DNA from: JAJRVM01 sp041752115 | GTDB lineage: Bacteria; Planctomycetota; Planctomycetia; Pirellulales; Pirellulaceae | Length of the DNA stretch: 64,000 bases | NCBI GenBank assembly: GCA_041752115.1 | Contig: JBGSHS010000176.1 | Location: 1 to 64,000, forward strand | Direction of reading: 5' to 3' | In this document: positions 8,577-17,298 of the stretch, in pieces | How positions within the stretch are numbered: position 1 is the stretch's first letter | Layout of the letters: each line of letters starts with the position of its first letter | The notes under the pieces: model-generated | The model's input: the letters and a program-made list of their open reading frames with translations, nothing else | Told to the model about the DNA's origin: nothing | Database searches by the model: none | Translations under genes and position numbers: made by a program

Positions 8577-11090
8577 ATGCAGGTTCGATGTCTGATCGGG
8601 ATTGCGACGTTCTGCACATCGTGCGTTTTGGCGCGAGCGGACGCACCGTCGGAGCTCTTCCCCACGACTTCCTGGTGGAGCAGCACGACGCCCTCCGAGT
8701 CGTTCTCATTCCGCGCGTCCTCCATGACCCTTCCGCTCTATGGCGGCATTCCCCTCTACGCAGACCAATGGAGCGGTAACGAACCGAATGATCGTACGTC
8801 GCACAACTACTTCCACGACAAGGCTCAGTGGGAAGCGAGGTTCCAGCGACTGGCTTCACTTCACTACAACGCCCTGGTGATGTACCATCCTCACCCCTAT
8901 CCGTTGTTCGTCGACTATGGTCCGCATTATCCCGAGGCAGCCTGGCTCAAGCCGGACGAACTCGCGGCCAAGCGCGAGATGCTTGGCTGGCTCGTTCAGA
9001 CTGGCAAGCAGTACGGCATCGACCTGTATTTTCTGACCTGGAACATCTGGACTCCTCGCGGGTTCGCTCAAGCGCGCGGCATTGAGCAGTCGGGCGTCGA
9101 CAGGCCGGACGTGCGGGAGTATTCGCGATGGACGTTTGAGCAGTTCTTCCGAACTTATCCCGGGTTTGGAGGAATCATGACGATGCCTGGTGAGGCGCCG
9201 GTTGGCTGCCATGAGTTCCTGCGCGAGACCCTGATCGCGGCCATGAAGACCACCACTCCTCGACCTCGCTTCATTTTGTTCACCTGGTGCGCATACCCGC
9301 CGGAAGCGAGACAGCTGCTGGATGCTTACGACGGTCCCGCCATGGCACTGCACTATCTCCAGTATGAGCAGTTCTTCTACCACCTGGCTGACCCGCGGAT
9401 TGGCCAATACAGCCGCGAGTTGGGCGGCATTCCCATGACTGCGCTGGGAAGCACCGGCAATCCGTACCTATTCTATAACCACCCGCAAGTAATTCATTCA
9501 GTCGTCTCGGATCTGTACCGCAACCGCAACGGACGCGGTTTGTTGGTGCAGGGGACCGACCTGCCTGACAAATGGCTGGCCGATCTCGCGTACGCGCGCA
9601 CCATGCAGAACCCGCTTGAACCCTATCGTGCCGAAGTCTGGCTCAGCGCGCTCGAGCAGCGTTACGGCTCCGCTTCGCTGGCCCCACCGCTCCTGGAACT
9701 ATTCCTCAGCGCCAGCGAGATCGGTCCCACGCAGATGAAGCTCACTCACAGTCAATCGGATCATTTTCAGCCGCAGTGCGGCATGCCGTTGATCCAGATC
9801 CTCCAGATGCCAACACTCTCGACGTACATCTTTGAAAACACTCAGACTCTGAATGAGCAGGGTTATCTCGAGGGCCACCTGGGCTTGAGCCATCCCAATC
9901 CTGATTGGGGCGAGGAAGTGCTAGAGATCGGGCAGTGGGCGCGGATGCAGATTCCCGATGATCGAGTGCGTGAAAAAGCTGTCGCCGACTGGATCGCCGA
10001 GCGACGGAGCAGGGGGTTCAATCCCAAATCGCCAAAGGGCGAGGAAACAACGCCGCTTCAGGTCGTCGAATCGCTCGAGCAACTGGCCGCCGCGGCACGG
10101 GAAGCCCGCACAGCCGTTGATGGAACCCTGGACAGCGCCACGCTGCGAACCCATGAACTTGAGCGACTGCTGCATCAGATCGATGTGAACATGGCGTACG
10201 CCGATTACTACGCTCACAAAGACCGTGCCGCCATTGCTTTGGAGGAATATCGCATCCTCGGCCAGCGTGAAGCAGCGTTGCGCTGCCTCGCTGAACTGGA
10301 GCAGTCTCTGAAAGCCTGGAGGGCCTATGCAGTGGCAATGGATGCGGTGTATCCCAAGCTGTATTACTGGCAAAGCTGGACTACCATCCCACCACCCTAT
10401 TCGCAGAACGACTTGTGGTTCAGCTACGTGCAACGAGCGGGAACTCTCCGAGAGCTTACGCCATTTTGGGAGCGTGAGCTCTCCTTAATGCAACAGCGGC
10501 TGGCGGACGGACAGCCACCCCGGACGGCAGAGCCACCTGTAATGGATGAACTGCGATCCAAACGCGTCGACGGTAGAATTGTCCTGAAAATCGACTTCCA
10601 AAACGGGGGAGGTGAGATGCTCGAACCGGCGCTAAGCAACTCACCCATCGTCGCCGTCACCACCGATCCCGACTTGGCACTGGCAGGCAGAGCGTCCTTG
10701 TTCGTCGACAGCCGCGGCAGCAGCGCCGAATGGAATCAGGGATTCGCATCCAGGCTTGATCGGGTGGTCTTCAAACCGGACACCCATTATCAGATCACCA
10801 TGCGGTACCGCGTTATTGAGAAGGGGGAGTACAGCACTCCCTTCGCCCTGTTTCTGCGATCTCCCAGCGGAGGCATCGCGTCGGATGTGGGTGAAAGCCG
10901 CTCCTGGGGGCAGAACAACGGAGTTGTGGGAGAACGGCTCGTATTTGCCCATACGGAACCCTATGCCGACTATCAACTGCTTCTGACTTTGCGTGGCAAA
11001 GCCGCCATCGTCGTCAATGAGATCGTGATTGAGGAGCTACCGCCGGGCGATCTATTCAAGCCCCAGACGCAGAGAAGCAGCATGTGGTGA
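8577..11090 (+). CDS. Large secreted glycosidase-like protein, family unassigned
   Basis: 837 residues, with a clear signal peptide (MQVRCLIGIATFCTSCVLARA) after an AGGAGG ribosome binding site. Residues about 60-480 look like a TIM barrel: paired segments such as LASLHYNALVMYHPHPYP, YGIDLYFLTWNIWTPRG, FGGIMTMPGEAPVG and RFILFTWCAYPPEAR alternate strand and helix as in GH20/GH67-type enzymes, with Glu in TMPGEAP a candidate catalytic acid. Residues about 480-640 are helical. Residues about 660-837 form a beta-rich domain (KIDFQNGGGEML, THYQITMRYRVIEKG) like a carbohydrate-binding module. The following gene starts 38 bases after the stop, so the two are probably co-transcribed. I cannot assign a CAZy family. 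Confidence 0.8.
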   Translation: MQVRCLIGIATFCTSCVLARADAPSELFPTTSWWSSTTPSESFSFRASSMTLPLYGGIPLYADQWSGNEPNDRTSHNYFHDKAQWEARFQRLASLHYNALVMYHPHPYPLFVDYGPHYPEAAWLKPDELAAKREMLGWLVQTGKQYGIDLYFLTWNIWTPRGFAQARGIEQSGVDRPDVREYSRWTFEQFFRTYPGFGGIMTMPGEAPVGCHEFLRETLIAAMKTTTPRPRFILFTWCAYPPEARQLLDAYDGPAMALHYLQYEQFFYHLADPRIGQYSRELGGIPMTALGSTGNPYLFYNHPQVIHSVVSDLYRNRNGRGLLVQGTDLPDKWLADLAYARTMQNPLEPYRAEVWLSALEQRYGSASLAPPLLELFLSASEIGPTQMKLTHSQSDHFQPQCGMPLIQILQMPTLSTYIFENTQTLNEQGYLEGHLGLSHPNPDWGEEVLEIGQWARMQIPDDRVREKAVADWIAERRSRGFNPKSPKGEETTPLQVVESLEQLAAAAREARTAVDGTLDSATLRTHELERLLHQIDVNMAYADYYAHKDRAAIALEEYRILGQREAALRCLAELEQSLKAWRAYAVAMDAVYPKLYYWQSWTTIPPPYSQNDLWFSYVQRAGTLRELTPFWERELSLMQQRLADGQPPRTAEPPVMDELRSKRVDGRIVLKIDFQNGGGEMLEPALSNSPIVAVTTDPDLALAGRASLFVDSRGSSAEWNQGFASRLDRVVFKPDTHYQITMRYRVIEKGEYSTPFALFLRSPSGGIASDVGESRSWGQNNGVVGERLVFAHTEPYADYQLLLTLRGKAAIVVNEIVIEELPPGDLFKPQTQRSSMW

Positions 11091-11128
11091 AGTGCGAGAG
11101 GTCAGCCCGTAACGTGGAGATGCCCCAT

Positions 11129-13330
11129 ATGAAAGGGATCGTCGGAGCAACAGTGGTCCTCGTGTCGGTTTCCACAGCTCTTGCACAGACACGGGAACTG
11201 CCCGAATTTGGAGCTGATTGGTATGTCGCTCCGTCTCCCGACCCTGAGAGGATTCGCGTTGAAGCGGGAGAATCGGTGCGCATGCACGGTCAACTCCACG
11301 TTCCGTTCCCAGCCTCTTGCAGCGTCTTCACGAAGACCACGTATGTCATCGATCAGAACACTAAGTTGGAGTTACGATTCCAACGCGGCAAGGTCCAGAC
11401 CGACTCGCTCCATTTCCGCTACGGGTTTGCGTTGTCTGGAGCAGGAGAACGCCTGGTACTGTCTCATCATCTCGCCCCCGGCTGGAATGGCGACCGCGGC
11501 TGGACACTCGATCACTCGGTCCGCGGGCGCGAGGGTGCTGCTGGCCCTCAGCAGCAGACGATCTTTGATTTACGTGATGAACTGATTGCCAGTTATCCGG
11601 CCAAATTCTCCAGGCCCACTTTCTTCGATATCCCGGAACAGCTCGATCTGGAATTATCGAACACCGGTCTGATCGTCACGCGAAATGGCAGAAGCTGCCA
11701 GATCCCCCTCGAGACGAAAGGGGAGTTTGAAGTCCTGTTCTTTGTTTCCAGCGATTTCCATCCTCTGAATCTCGATTTCGATATCGCTGAGCTCTCGGTG
11801 GCCGGCACCCCAGGCAATCGGAAACCGCAACTGGGGGCAAGCGGCTATCTGGCTTCCATAGATGTCGTCAAAACGCTCCACCATCTGCCGCCCGTCGAAG
11901 AGTTGGAGACGGGAAAGGCAGTCCAGGAAACACTCGACGACTGCAATCTGCTGGGCGTCACGCTGCGCGGTGGGTGGCCCGCCTGCCGCTGGTACGAGTT
12001 TGTCGAGCGATCTCAGGAGATCGGGTACAACACGATCAGCCTGGACATCCCCTGGGAACTGGTGGAACGCCAGCCAGGCCAATTCGATTTCGAACGGTTC
12101 GACGCTTTCGTCGCGTACGCTGCCAATCGCGGCTATCATCTTCAGCTCAAACCGTGGTGGGTCCGCTGCTCCTACCCCATGTGGATCTGCCCCAGTTTAG
12201 AACAGCAATGCCATCCGGCCGAAGGCAAGACGTGGGCTCCCCAACTGACTTTCGCCGATCGGGAATTGACGCAGCGGATTGCTCGATACTGCGCCGAGAT
12301 CGCTCAGCGCTACCGAGGATATCCCAACGTCGTCTATACGCCTGTTTGTGGGCCTTCGGCGGAAATGGAATACTCACACGGCCAGTATTGCGATTACAGT
12401 CCAGCGGCACACGCGCGTTTCGCCGCCTGGTTGCAGGAAAAATATGGCACCATCGGTAAGTTGAACGAGGCGTGGGGAACCGAACACACCGGATTCGCAG
12501 CAGCCCAACCTCCACACCTGGGCCACAAGGCCACTCGCAGCGTGCCAGACCTCGACCCCGCCTATTTCGACTTCGTCGCCTTCAGGGAGAACATGCTCCA
12601 AGAACTCCTCGCTGCCATCCACTCGGCCATGAAAACGGCGGATCCCGAGTGTCAAATCGGAATCCAGGTGGGCCGCACCCACGACGGTCCACTGCTGGTC
12701 CGACGGGGCACTCCCGGCATCCATTACTGGGCACGGCCCTACGAATGGATCATCTCCGATCCCCAGCCACAAGATCGAACCGATAGCGCCGGATACATCG
12801 TCGACTTCATTCGGGCCGGGAACAAAACCGCCGGTGTGGAACAGACGACCTATGAGTCGTATGCCGACGACCCGGCCGTGTTCTGGGAATTCACCTGGCA
12901 GGTCTGGCAGCATGGAGCTCCGCTGATGCTGATCGCAAACTGCACACCTCATGGGGACAATCAGGGAATCACGACCAGCCGCAGAAGTGCCGAACAAATT
13001 CGACAGGTCGCGAGCTTCGATCGTCCGAAGACTGCGATGTTCATTTCGAAGTGGGAACTCTATGCCTGGAACGGCGGCCAGCGATGGCTCGATCTGCGTA
13101 ACGCATATAAGCGTCTGACCAACGATAGTGCCCTGGTCATCGATGTCGTCAACGGCGATATGATCGACAACATACCGGGTTTGCTGGACCATTACACAAC
13201 AATCGTTGTGCCATATGGCGATGTACTGGCCGAACGTGAGAAAACGGCCCTGGATGCCCATGCCGACAGGCTCGTCCTTGAATCTCCGCAGATCTACGCG
13301 AAATACGTGCTGAAGGGCGCAACCGACTGA
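11129..13330 (+). CDS. Secreted beta-galactosidase-like (GH42-type) glycoside hydrolase
   Basis: 733 residues from the ATG at 11129, where the signal peptide MKGIVGATVVLVSVSTALAQ begins; an in-frame ATG nine bases upstream has a poorer-spaced ribosome binding site. An N-terminal beta-rich domain (about 30-240) precedes a TIM barrel. The segment YNTISLDIPWELVERQPGQF is the GH35/GH42 entry strand, where substrate-shaping residues lie. RYRGYPNVVYTPVCGPSAEMEY supplies the candidate acid/base Glu, and FAAWLQEKYGTIGKLNEAWG is the GH42 signature helix. VEQTTYESYAD in the later barrel could carry the nucleophile Glu. It is likely a galactosidase-clan enzyme acting on exported or environmental glycans; the linkage is not known. 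It lies immediately behind another secreted glycosidase-like gene. Confidence 0.85.
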   Translation: MKGIVGATVVLVSVSTALAQTRELPEFGADWYVAPSPDPERIRVEAGESVRMHGQLHVPFPASCSVFTKTTYVIDQNTKLELRFQRGKVQTDSLHFRYGFALSGAGERLVLSHHLAPGWNGDRGWTLDHSVRGREGAAGPQQQTIFDLRDELIASYPAKFSRPTFFDIPEQLDLELSNTGLIVTRNGRSCQIPLETKGEFEVLFFVSSDFHPLNLDFDIAELSVAGTPGNRKPQLGASGYLASIDVVKTLHHLPPVEELETGKAVQETLDDCNLLGVTLRGGWPACRWYEFVERSQEIGYNTISLDIPWELVERQPGQFDFERFDAFVAYAANRGYHLQLKPWWVRCSYPMWICPSLEQQCHPAEGKTWAPQLTFADRELTQRIARYCAEIAQRYRGYPNVVYTPVCGPSAEMEYSHGQYCDYSPAAHARFAAWLQEKYGTIGKLNEAWGTEHTGFAAAQPPHLGHKATRSVPDLDPAYFDFVAFRENMLQELLAAIHSAMKTADPECQIGIQVGRTHDGPLLVRRGTPGIHYWARPYEWIISDPQPQDRTDSAGYIVDFIRAGNKTAGVEQTTYESYADDPAVFWEFTWQVWQHGAPLMLIANCTPHGDNQGITTSRRSAEQIRQVASFDRPKTAMFISKWELYAWNGGQRWLDLRNAYKRLTNDSALVIDVVNGDMIDNIPGLLDHYTTIVVPYGDVLAEREKTALDAHADRLVLESPQIYAKYVLKGATD

Positions 13331-13786
13331 TCCCTCAACGGGCATTGCCCTCACTCCACGGGGGGATTTCGCATGGGGCGGCACGGACCCACCGCAGATT
13401 CTGACAGGACCGTGCATAGCATTTGCGTCAAGCGCTCCTGTGAGTTTACAATATCGGGCAGTCGGATTCGCACGAAAAACTCGGTCTTCTTTGGTGCTCC
13501 TCGCGACGTCTCGCCGCCAGATACCCTACTCATGGGGAACCCTGTGACACGGTAAGACCGTCGCCGGCAGTTTGCCGCCGTCTGAGTCTGCTAGGCCGCG
13601 CGCGACTCGCATGGCGCCACGGATGCCACTTAGCTGTCAGGGATAGCGCCGGACGTTGCAGCCAACGAACTCCTGGGGCTCCGGGCCCGACCGATCGTGA
13701 ACGCGAAGCGCCCCTGCAGAAGAGCAACCACTAGCAGCACCATGAAGAACAAACCAACAGCCCGGAACGCGGCGAGCATCGGTACA
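13331..13786. other. Intergenic region
   Basis: No supported gene. The protease frame is open back to a GTG at 13697, and an ATG at 13742 also exists, so the true start may lie inside this stretch. No repeat or clear promoter was found. Confidence 0.5.
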
Positions 13787-15256
13787 ATGAAGTGTTTCAT
13801 TTCTGCTTGGGCCCTCCCCATCATCCTGAACTGTGTCATCCTGAACTGCTCGGCACTGGGAGCCGAGAAATCGGTCATCGTTGGCTTCAAGCAGAGGCCA
13901 GGATTGCGGCAGCCGTTACCGGTCCAGTTGGGCAACGGGAGAATTGAGCGCCGTTTTCAGTTGATACCTGCCGTCGTGGCCACCCTACCCGAGGAAGAAA
14001 TCGCGAACCTGAGGAGAAATCGCGATATTGCCTACGTCGAGGAAAACGCGATTTACACCGCGGCCAGTTCTTCCGCTGAGGAGGAGCTTTCGTGGCAGGT
14101 CCCTCACACGTTTTCCGGAGTGGCACACGCCAGTGGGAACTTCGGAACTGGCGTCCAGGTGGCCGTACTCGACACCGGTATTGACTATACGCACGAAGAA
14201 CTCGATGGCAATTACCGAGGCGGGTACGATTTCGTGTTTCGAGACAGTGACCCCTTCGATGACAGCTACAACAGCCATGGCACGCACGTCGCGGGCATCA
14301 TCGCGGCAGAGCGGAATGGTGTCGGTGTAGTGGGCGTGGCGCCGGAGGCAGGAATCTACGCGGTCAAGGTGCTGGATGGGGCGGGGTTCGGCACCACGGA
14401 CTGGATCATCGCGGGGATCGAGTGGGCGGTCAGTCAGGGAGTCGATGTCATCAACATGAGTCTGAGCGGTCCCGATCGACAGGCGTTAAGGGACGCCTGC
14501 GAGCAAGCGCGCAGCGCGGGCGTGTTGTTGGTCGCGGCGGGAGGCAACAGCCTGGCAGGCGGCGGCCCGGTCATGTATCCGGCGGCCTACGATTCGGTCA
14601 TCGCCGTCACCGCTACCGATGACGCTGATTTGCGGGGGTTTAATTCGCCGCTGGGCAGTTCCCTCGAACTGGCCGCGCCCGGCGTCGGAATCTACTCGAC
14701 CGTCGCGGGTGACAACTTCTCAACGCTCAGCGGAACGTCGCAGGCGGCCGCGTGCGTCTCCGGAGTGGCTGCACTTTACCTGCGGTCCCAGATCCTCGAT
14801 CTCAACGATGACCGACTCGTTAATCATGAAGATGTTCGGCTGGCCTTGCAGCTGACCGCCTCGGATCTGGGGGATCCTGGCAGAGACGAGATCTATGGCT
14901 TCGGACTCGTCGATGCCCTGGCCGCGTCACTCGACTTGCCAGTCTCGCTGACCGTCGCCAAGTCCCCTCGGGTGCGAGGTCAGAGCATAGACGACAGTGT
15001 CGTCACAAAGCTGAGTGACGACGTCTTCAACATTTCGGTGCGAGGCGCTGGCCTCAGAGGCGTTGGTCTGAGCGTATACGAGGGAGGAAACATCCGAACC
15101 GATCTCTCACGCACCGTGACATTTCCCCCCGGAATGCGGGAAGCGACCTTCGTGCTGCAGCTGATTGCGACTGGGTCCAACTTCAAGGTCGTGTTCACAC
15201 CGTATGGACAGGTCGGAGGATCCGCGAACGTTGTCATCCGCCGAGCGATTGACTGA
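13787..15256 (+). CDS. Secreted subtilisin-like serine protease (S8)
   Basis: 489 residues if started at the ATG at 13787, which begins the signal peptide MKCFISAWALPIILNCVILN; a start at 13742 would add 15 residues. Residues about 27-88 form an inhibitor-I9-like propeptide (SVIVGFKQRP ... RDIAYVEENA). The catalytic triad is complete: Asp129 in VAVLDTGIDY, His164 in SHGTHVAGI and Ser318 in LSGTSQAAA, with oxyanion Asn254 in AAGGNS. After the Ser helix, LDLNDDRLVNHEDVRLAL resembles a calcium-binding dockerin/EF-hand loop inserted in the C-terminal helices. A roughly 110-residue beta-rich tail follows. The protease probably degrades extracellular protein or processes surface proteins. It is convergent with an ankyrin lipoprotein gene. 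Confidence 0.93.
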   Translation: MKCFISAWALPIILNCVILNCSALGAEKSVIVGFKQRPGLRQPLPVQLGNGRIERRFQLIPAVVATLPEEEIANLRRNRDIAYVEENAIYTAASSSAEEELSWQVPHTFSGVAHASGNFGTGVQVAVLDTGIDYTHEELDGNYRGGYDFVFRDSDPFDDSYNSHGTHVAGIIAAERNGVGVVGVAPEAGIYAVKVLDGAGFGTTDWIIAGIEWAVSQGVDVINMSLSGPDRQALRDACEQARSAGVLLVAAGGNSLAGGGPVMYPAAYDSVIAVTATDDADLRGFNSPLGSSLELAAPGVGIYSTVAGDNFSTLSGTSQAAACVSGVAALYLRSQILDLNDDRLVNHEDVRLALQLTASDLGDPGRDEIYGFGLVDALAASLDLPVSLTVAKSPRVRGQSIDDSVVTKLSDDVFNISVRGAGLRGVGLSVYEGGNIRTDLSRTVTFPPGMREATFVLQLIATGSNFKVVFTPYGQVGGSANVVIRRAID

Positions 15257-15435
15257 AAAACAGAGACGGGACGGTAGGATTTGCTGCCGCGTCCGTGCCG
15301 ACCCCGACTGTCCAACGTCAGCATGACACTGCCATAACGTTCTCCTGATCGCTGGAGCCCGCGCCAAATCACCACTCACGTCAATCCACGCACCTCCCAC
15401 GCAGCAGATCCAGGGGCCGAGTTCCGCCGCGCCGT

Positions 15436-16473
15436 TCATTCGGGAGCGCCAGCACGGGCCAGCAGGCTCGCGATCTCGGTGTGCCCGGCCACTTTGGCCA
15501 GCGTCAGCGCACTTCGCCCCAGACGATCAGGGGACACCACTTGAGCCCCTGCTTTGAGGAGCAAACGAACCACAGTGTCATGCCCATTCAGCGCCGCACC
15601 ATTGAGCGGTGTCCAGCCCGCCTCGTCTTTCGCGTTCACGTCGGCACCAGCCGCCAGCAAGGCATCCACGGTCTGTGAACGACCGAGGTATGCCGCGTTG
15701 AGCAAAGCCGTCCCGCCATATCGGTGCGTGGCGTTCACTTCCGCGCCCGCCGCAATCAATACGTGCGCCACCTGCACCCGATCGCCTCGATTTCGCGTGC
15801 AGTGCATGAGGGGCGTCCAGCCTCCGGTGTCCTGACCATTGACGTCAGCACCTGCATCTCGAAGGAGTTCCACAACTCTCAGCGATCGATCCTGCATCAC
15901 GGCGTGCATCAGAGGAGTCATTCCTTTTGCTCCTCGCACATCGACTTGAGCCCCACTCGCGACAAGCAGCTCAACCACTTTCGCATCAGGCTCCGGACCG
16001 CTCTGACAGGCATAGATGAGCGGCGTGTTACCGACGTCATCACGTGCCTCCGGATCGGCTCCTGCATCCAGGAGTATCTGTACGCAATCGCTGCCCCATC
16101 GGTGCCATACCGCAGTTTGCAGCAGGGTCATTCCCCGCGTGTGTGACGCGTCGGAGCGCGCATTGATGTCGGCCCCCTCTTGAAGCAGTTCTGCCACGCG
16201 GTCAACCTGGCCTTCGCTGACGGCAACGGCTAACTCCCGGTTCACACCGGTAAACGTCTGGCAGGCAAAATGGCCGCGAAATCCGGTCTTGATCTCTGAC
16301 GGCAACAACCTGGGCGACGCCGACTCGCCCCGCCCCTGTTGGCCGCCGGTCGACTCCTGTTGCGCAGTCGCAGTCTGAGTCGAATCCACCCAGCTCGGAA
16401 CCTGACACGCGGCCAGAAAGCTCAGGGCCAGGACCGCTGGTTTGATCGCGGGCAGAGCATGCAGATTTCTCAT
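15436..16473 (-). CDS. Ankyrin-repeat lipoprotein
   Basis: 345 residues from the ATG at 16473, preceded by a purine-rich GGGGGGA. The leader MRNLHALPAIKPAVLALSFLAAC ends in a lipobox with Cys23. A Gln/Gly-rich linker leads to ankyrin repeats from about residue 85 to the end, for example DVGNTPLIYACQSG, GAKGMTPLMHAVMQ, DTGGWTPLMHCTRNRG, HRYGGTALLNAAYLG and DEAGWTPLNGAALNG. I count seven to eight repeats of about 33 residues, spaced by variable loops. The repeats imply protein binding on the outer face of a membrane. Bacterial ankyrin proteins sometimes protect or inhibit partner enzymes, and the convergent secreted protease next door is a possible partner, but that is only a guess. Confidence 0.92.
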   Translation of the reverse strand: MRNLHALPAIKPAVLALSFLAACQVPSWVDSTQTATAQQESTGGQQGRGESASPRLLPSEIKTGFRGHFACQTFTGVNRELAVAVSEGQVDRVAELLQEGADINARSDASHTRGMTLLQTAVWHRWGSDCVQILLDAGADPEARDDVGNTPLIYACQSGPEPDAKVVELLVASGAQVDVRGAKGMTPLMHAVMQDRSLRVVELLRDAGADVNGQDTGGWTPLMHCTRNRGDRVQVAHVLIAAGAEVNATHRYGGTALLNAAYLGRSQTVDALLAAGADVNAKDEAGWTPLNGAALNGHDTVVRLLLKAGAQVVSPDRLGRSALTLAKVAGHTEIASLLARAGAPE

Positions 16474-16656
16474 GTCGTATCCCCCCCAATGCGAGGAGAA
16501 GTCTATCAACCGATCGGCGCACCTCGGAAGTGAGTGGTTCCCCAGGCCGGCACCTAGACTATAGCATAAATTGACCGCATACTGGAGCCTACTGGAGTAG
16601 TCCGAGGAACACGATCGGACTACAGGTCGAGAGTCGCAGGTGCGGGAGGTTCAGGT

Positions 16657-17298
16657 ATGTGCAAGGTGTGGAAGTTCGCGGCGCTGTTGTTCGGTCTGTG
16701 CGGCGCAGCATTGATTATCGGCATGTTGACTACCGGCAACACGGCGTACGCGACGCCGAGTCTCCAGACCGCGATGATCGCGAGGTATCCAGCCTTGCGT
16801 GAAACTCCCCTGCAGGATTGCGGCACCTGCCACATGCCGGTCAAGGCCGACTTTCTCAACAGTTACGGCTTGGCCTTGCGTGATGCTCAGATGAAGTTCG
16901 AAGAGATCGAAGCGCTTGATTCGGATAGCGATGGCATCAGCAACATCGACGAGATCAACGATGAGAGCTTTCCGGGGACTCAGGCCAAATCACCCGAATA
17001 TTATATCTTCCACGTCAACTTCTCAGAACAGGACAAGGAACTGGGCAAAGTCCACTTCAATCACGAAATGCATGTGATCAAAGAATCGTTCCTCTCTCAG
17101 GGCCGCTGCAAGAACTGCCATGGCAAGAACCTGTTCCCGAAAGAGTTCAACGACAACGTATCGACTCGTGAACTGGCCCATCAGATCTGCTGGCGATGCC
17201 ATGAGACTTCCGGAAGCAAGTTGGCTCCGACCGACTGCACCGGTTGCCACACCGGGATCAAGGAAGTCATGGACGACGTGAAGAAGCTGCTGCAGTAG
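16657..17298 (+). CDS. Tetraheme c-type cytochrome with c7/PpcA-like module
   Basis: 213 residues after a GGGAGG ribosome binding site, with an N-terminal signal sequence (residues 1-32). Four CxxCH motifs are present: CGTCH (55-59), CKNCH (151-155), CWRCH (178-182) and CTGCH (194-198). Between the first and second lies an EF-hand-like loop DSDSDGISNIDEI (about 88-100). The last 85 residues, starting VHFNHEMH and containing three hemes in 48 residues, match the layout of triheme c7 periplasmic cytochromes (PpcA type), where the early histidines are distal heme ligands. Such proteins shuttle electrons between inner-membrane quinol dehydrogenases and outer-membrane conduits. Its 3' end overlaps the convergent LRR gene by 32 bases. 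The first heme domain has no clear counterpart. Confidence 0.88.
   Translation: MCKVWKFAALLFGLCGAALIIGMLTTGNTAYATPSLQTAMIARYPALRETPLQDCGTCHMPVKADFLNSYGLALRDAQMKFEEIEALDSDSDGISNIDEINDESFPGTQAKSPEYYIFHVNFSEQDKELGKVHFNHEMHVIKESFLSQGRCKNCHGKNLFPKEFNDNVSTRELAHQICWRCHETSGSKLAPTDCTGCHTGIKEVMDDVKKLLQ

Noticed and set aside
12374..13417. 347-residue minus-strand frame
   Set aside because: Antisense to the GH42-like gene, no signal or domain.
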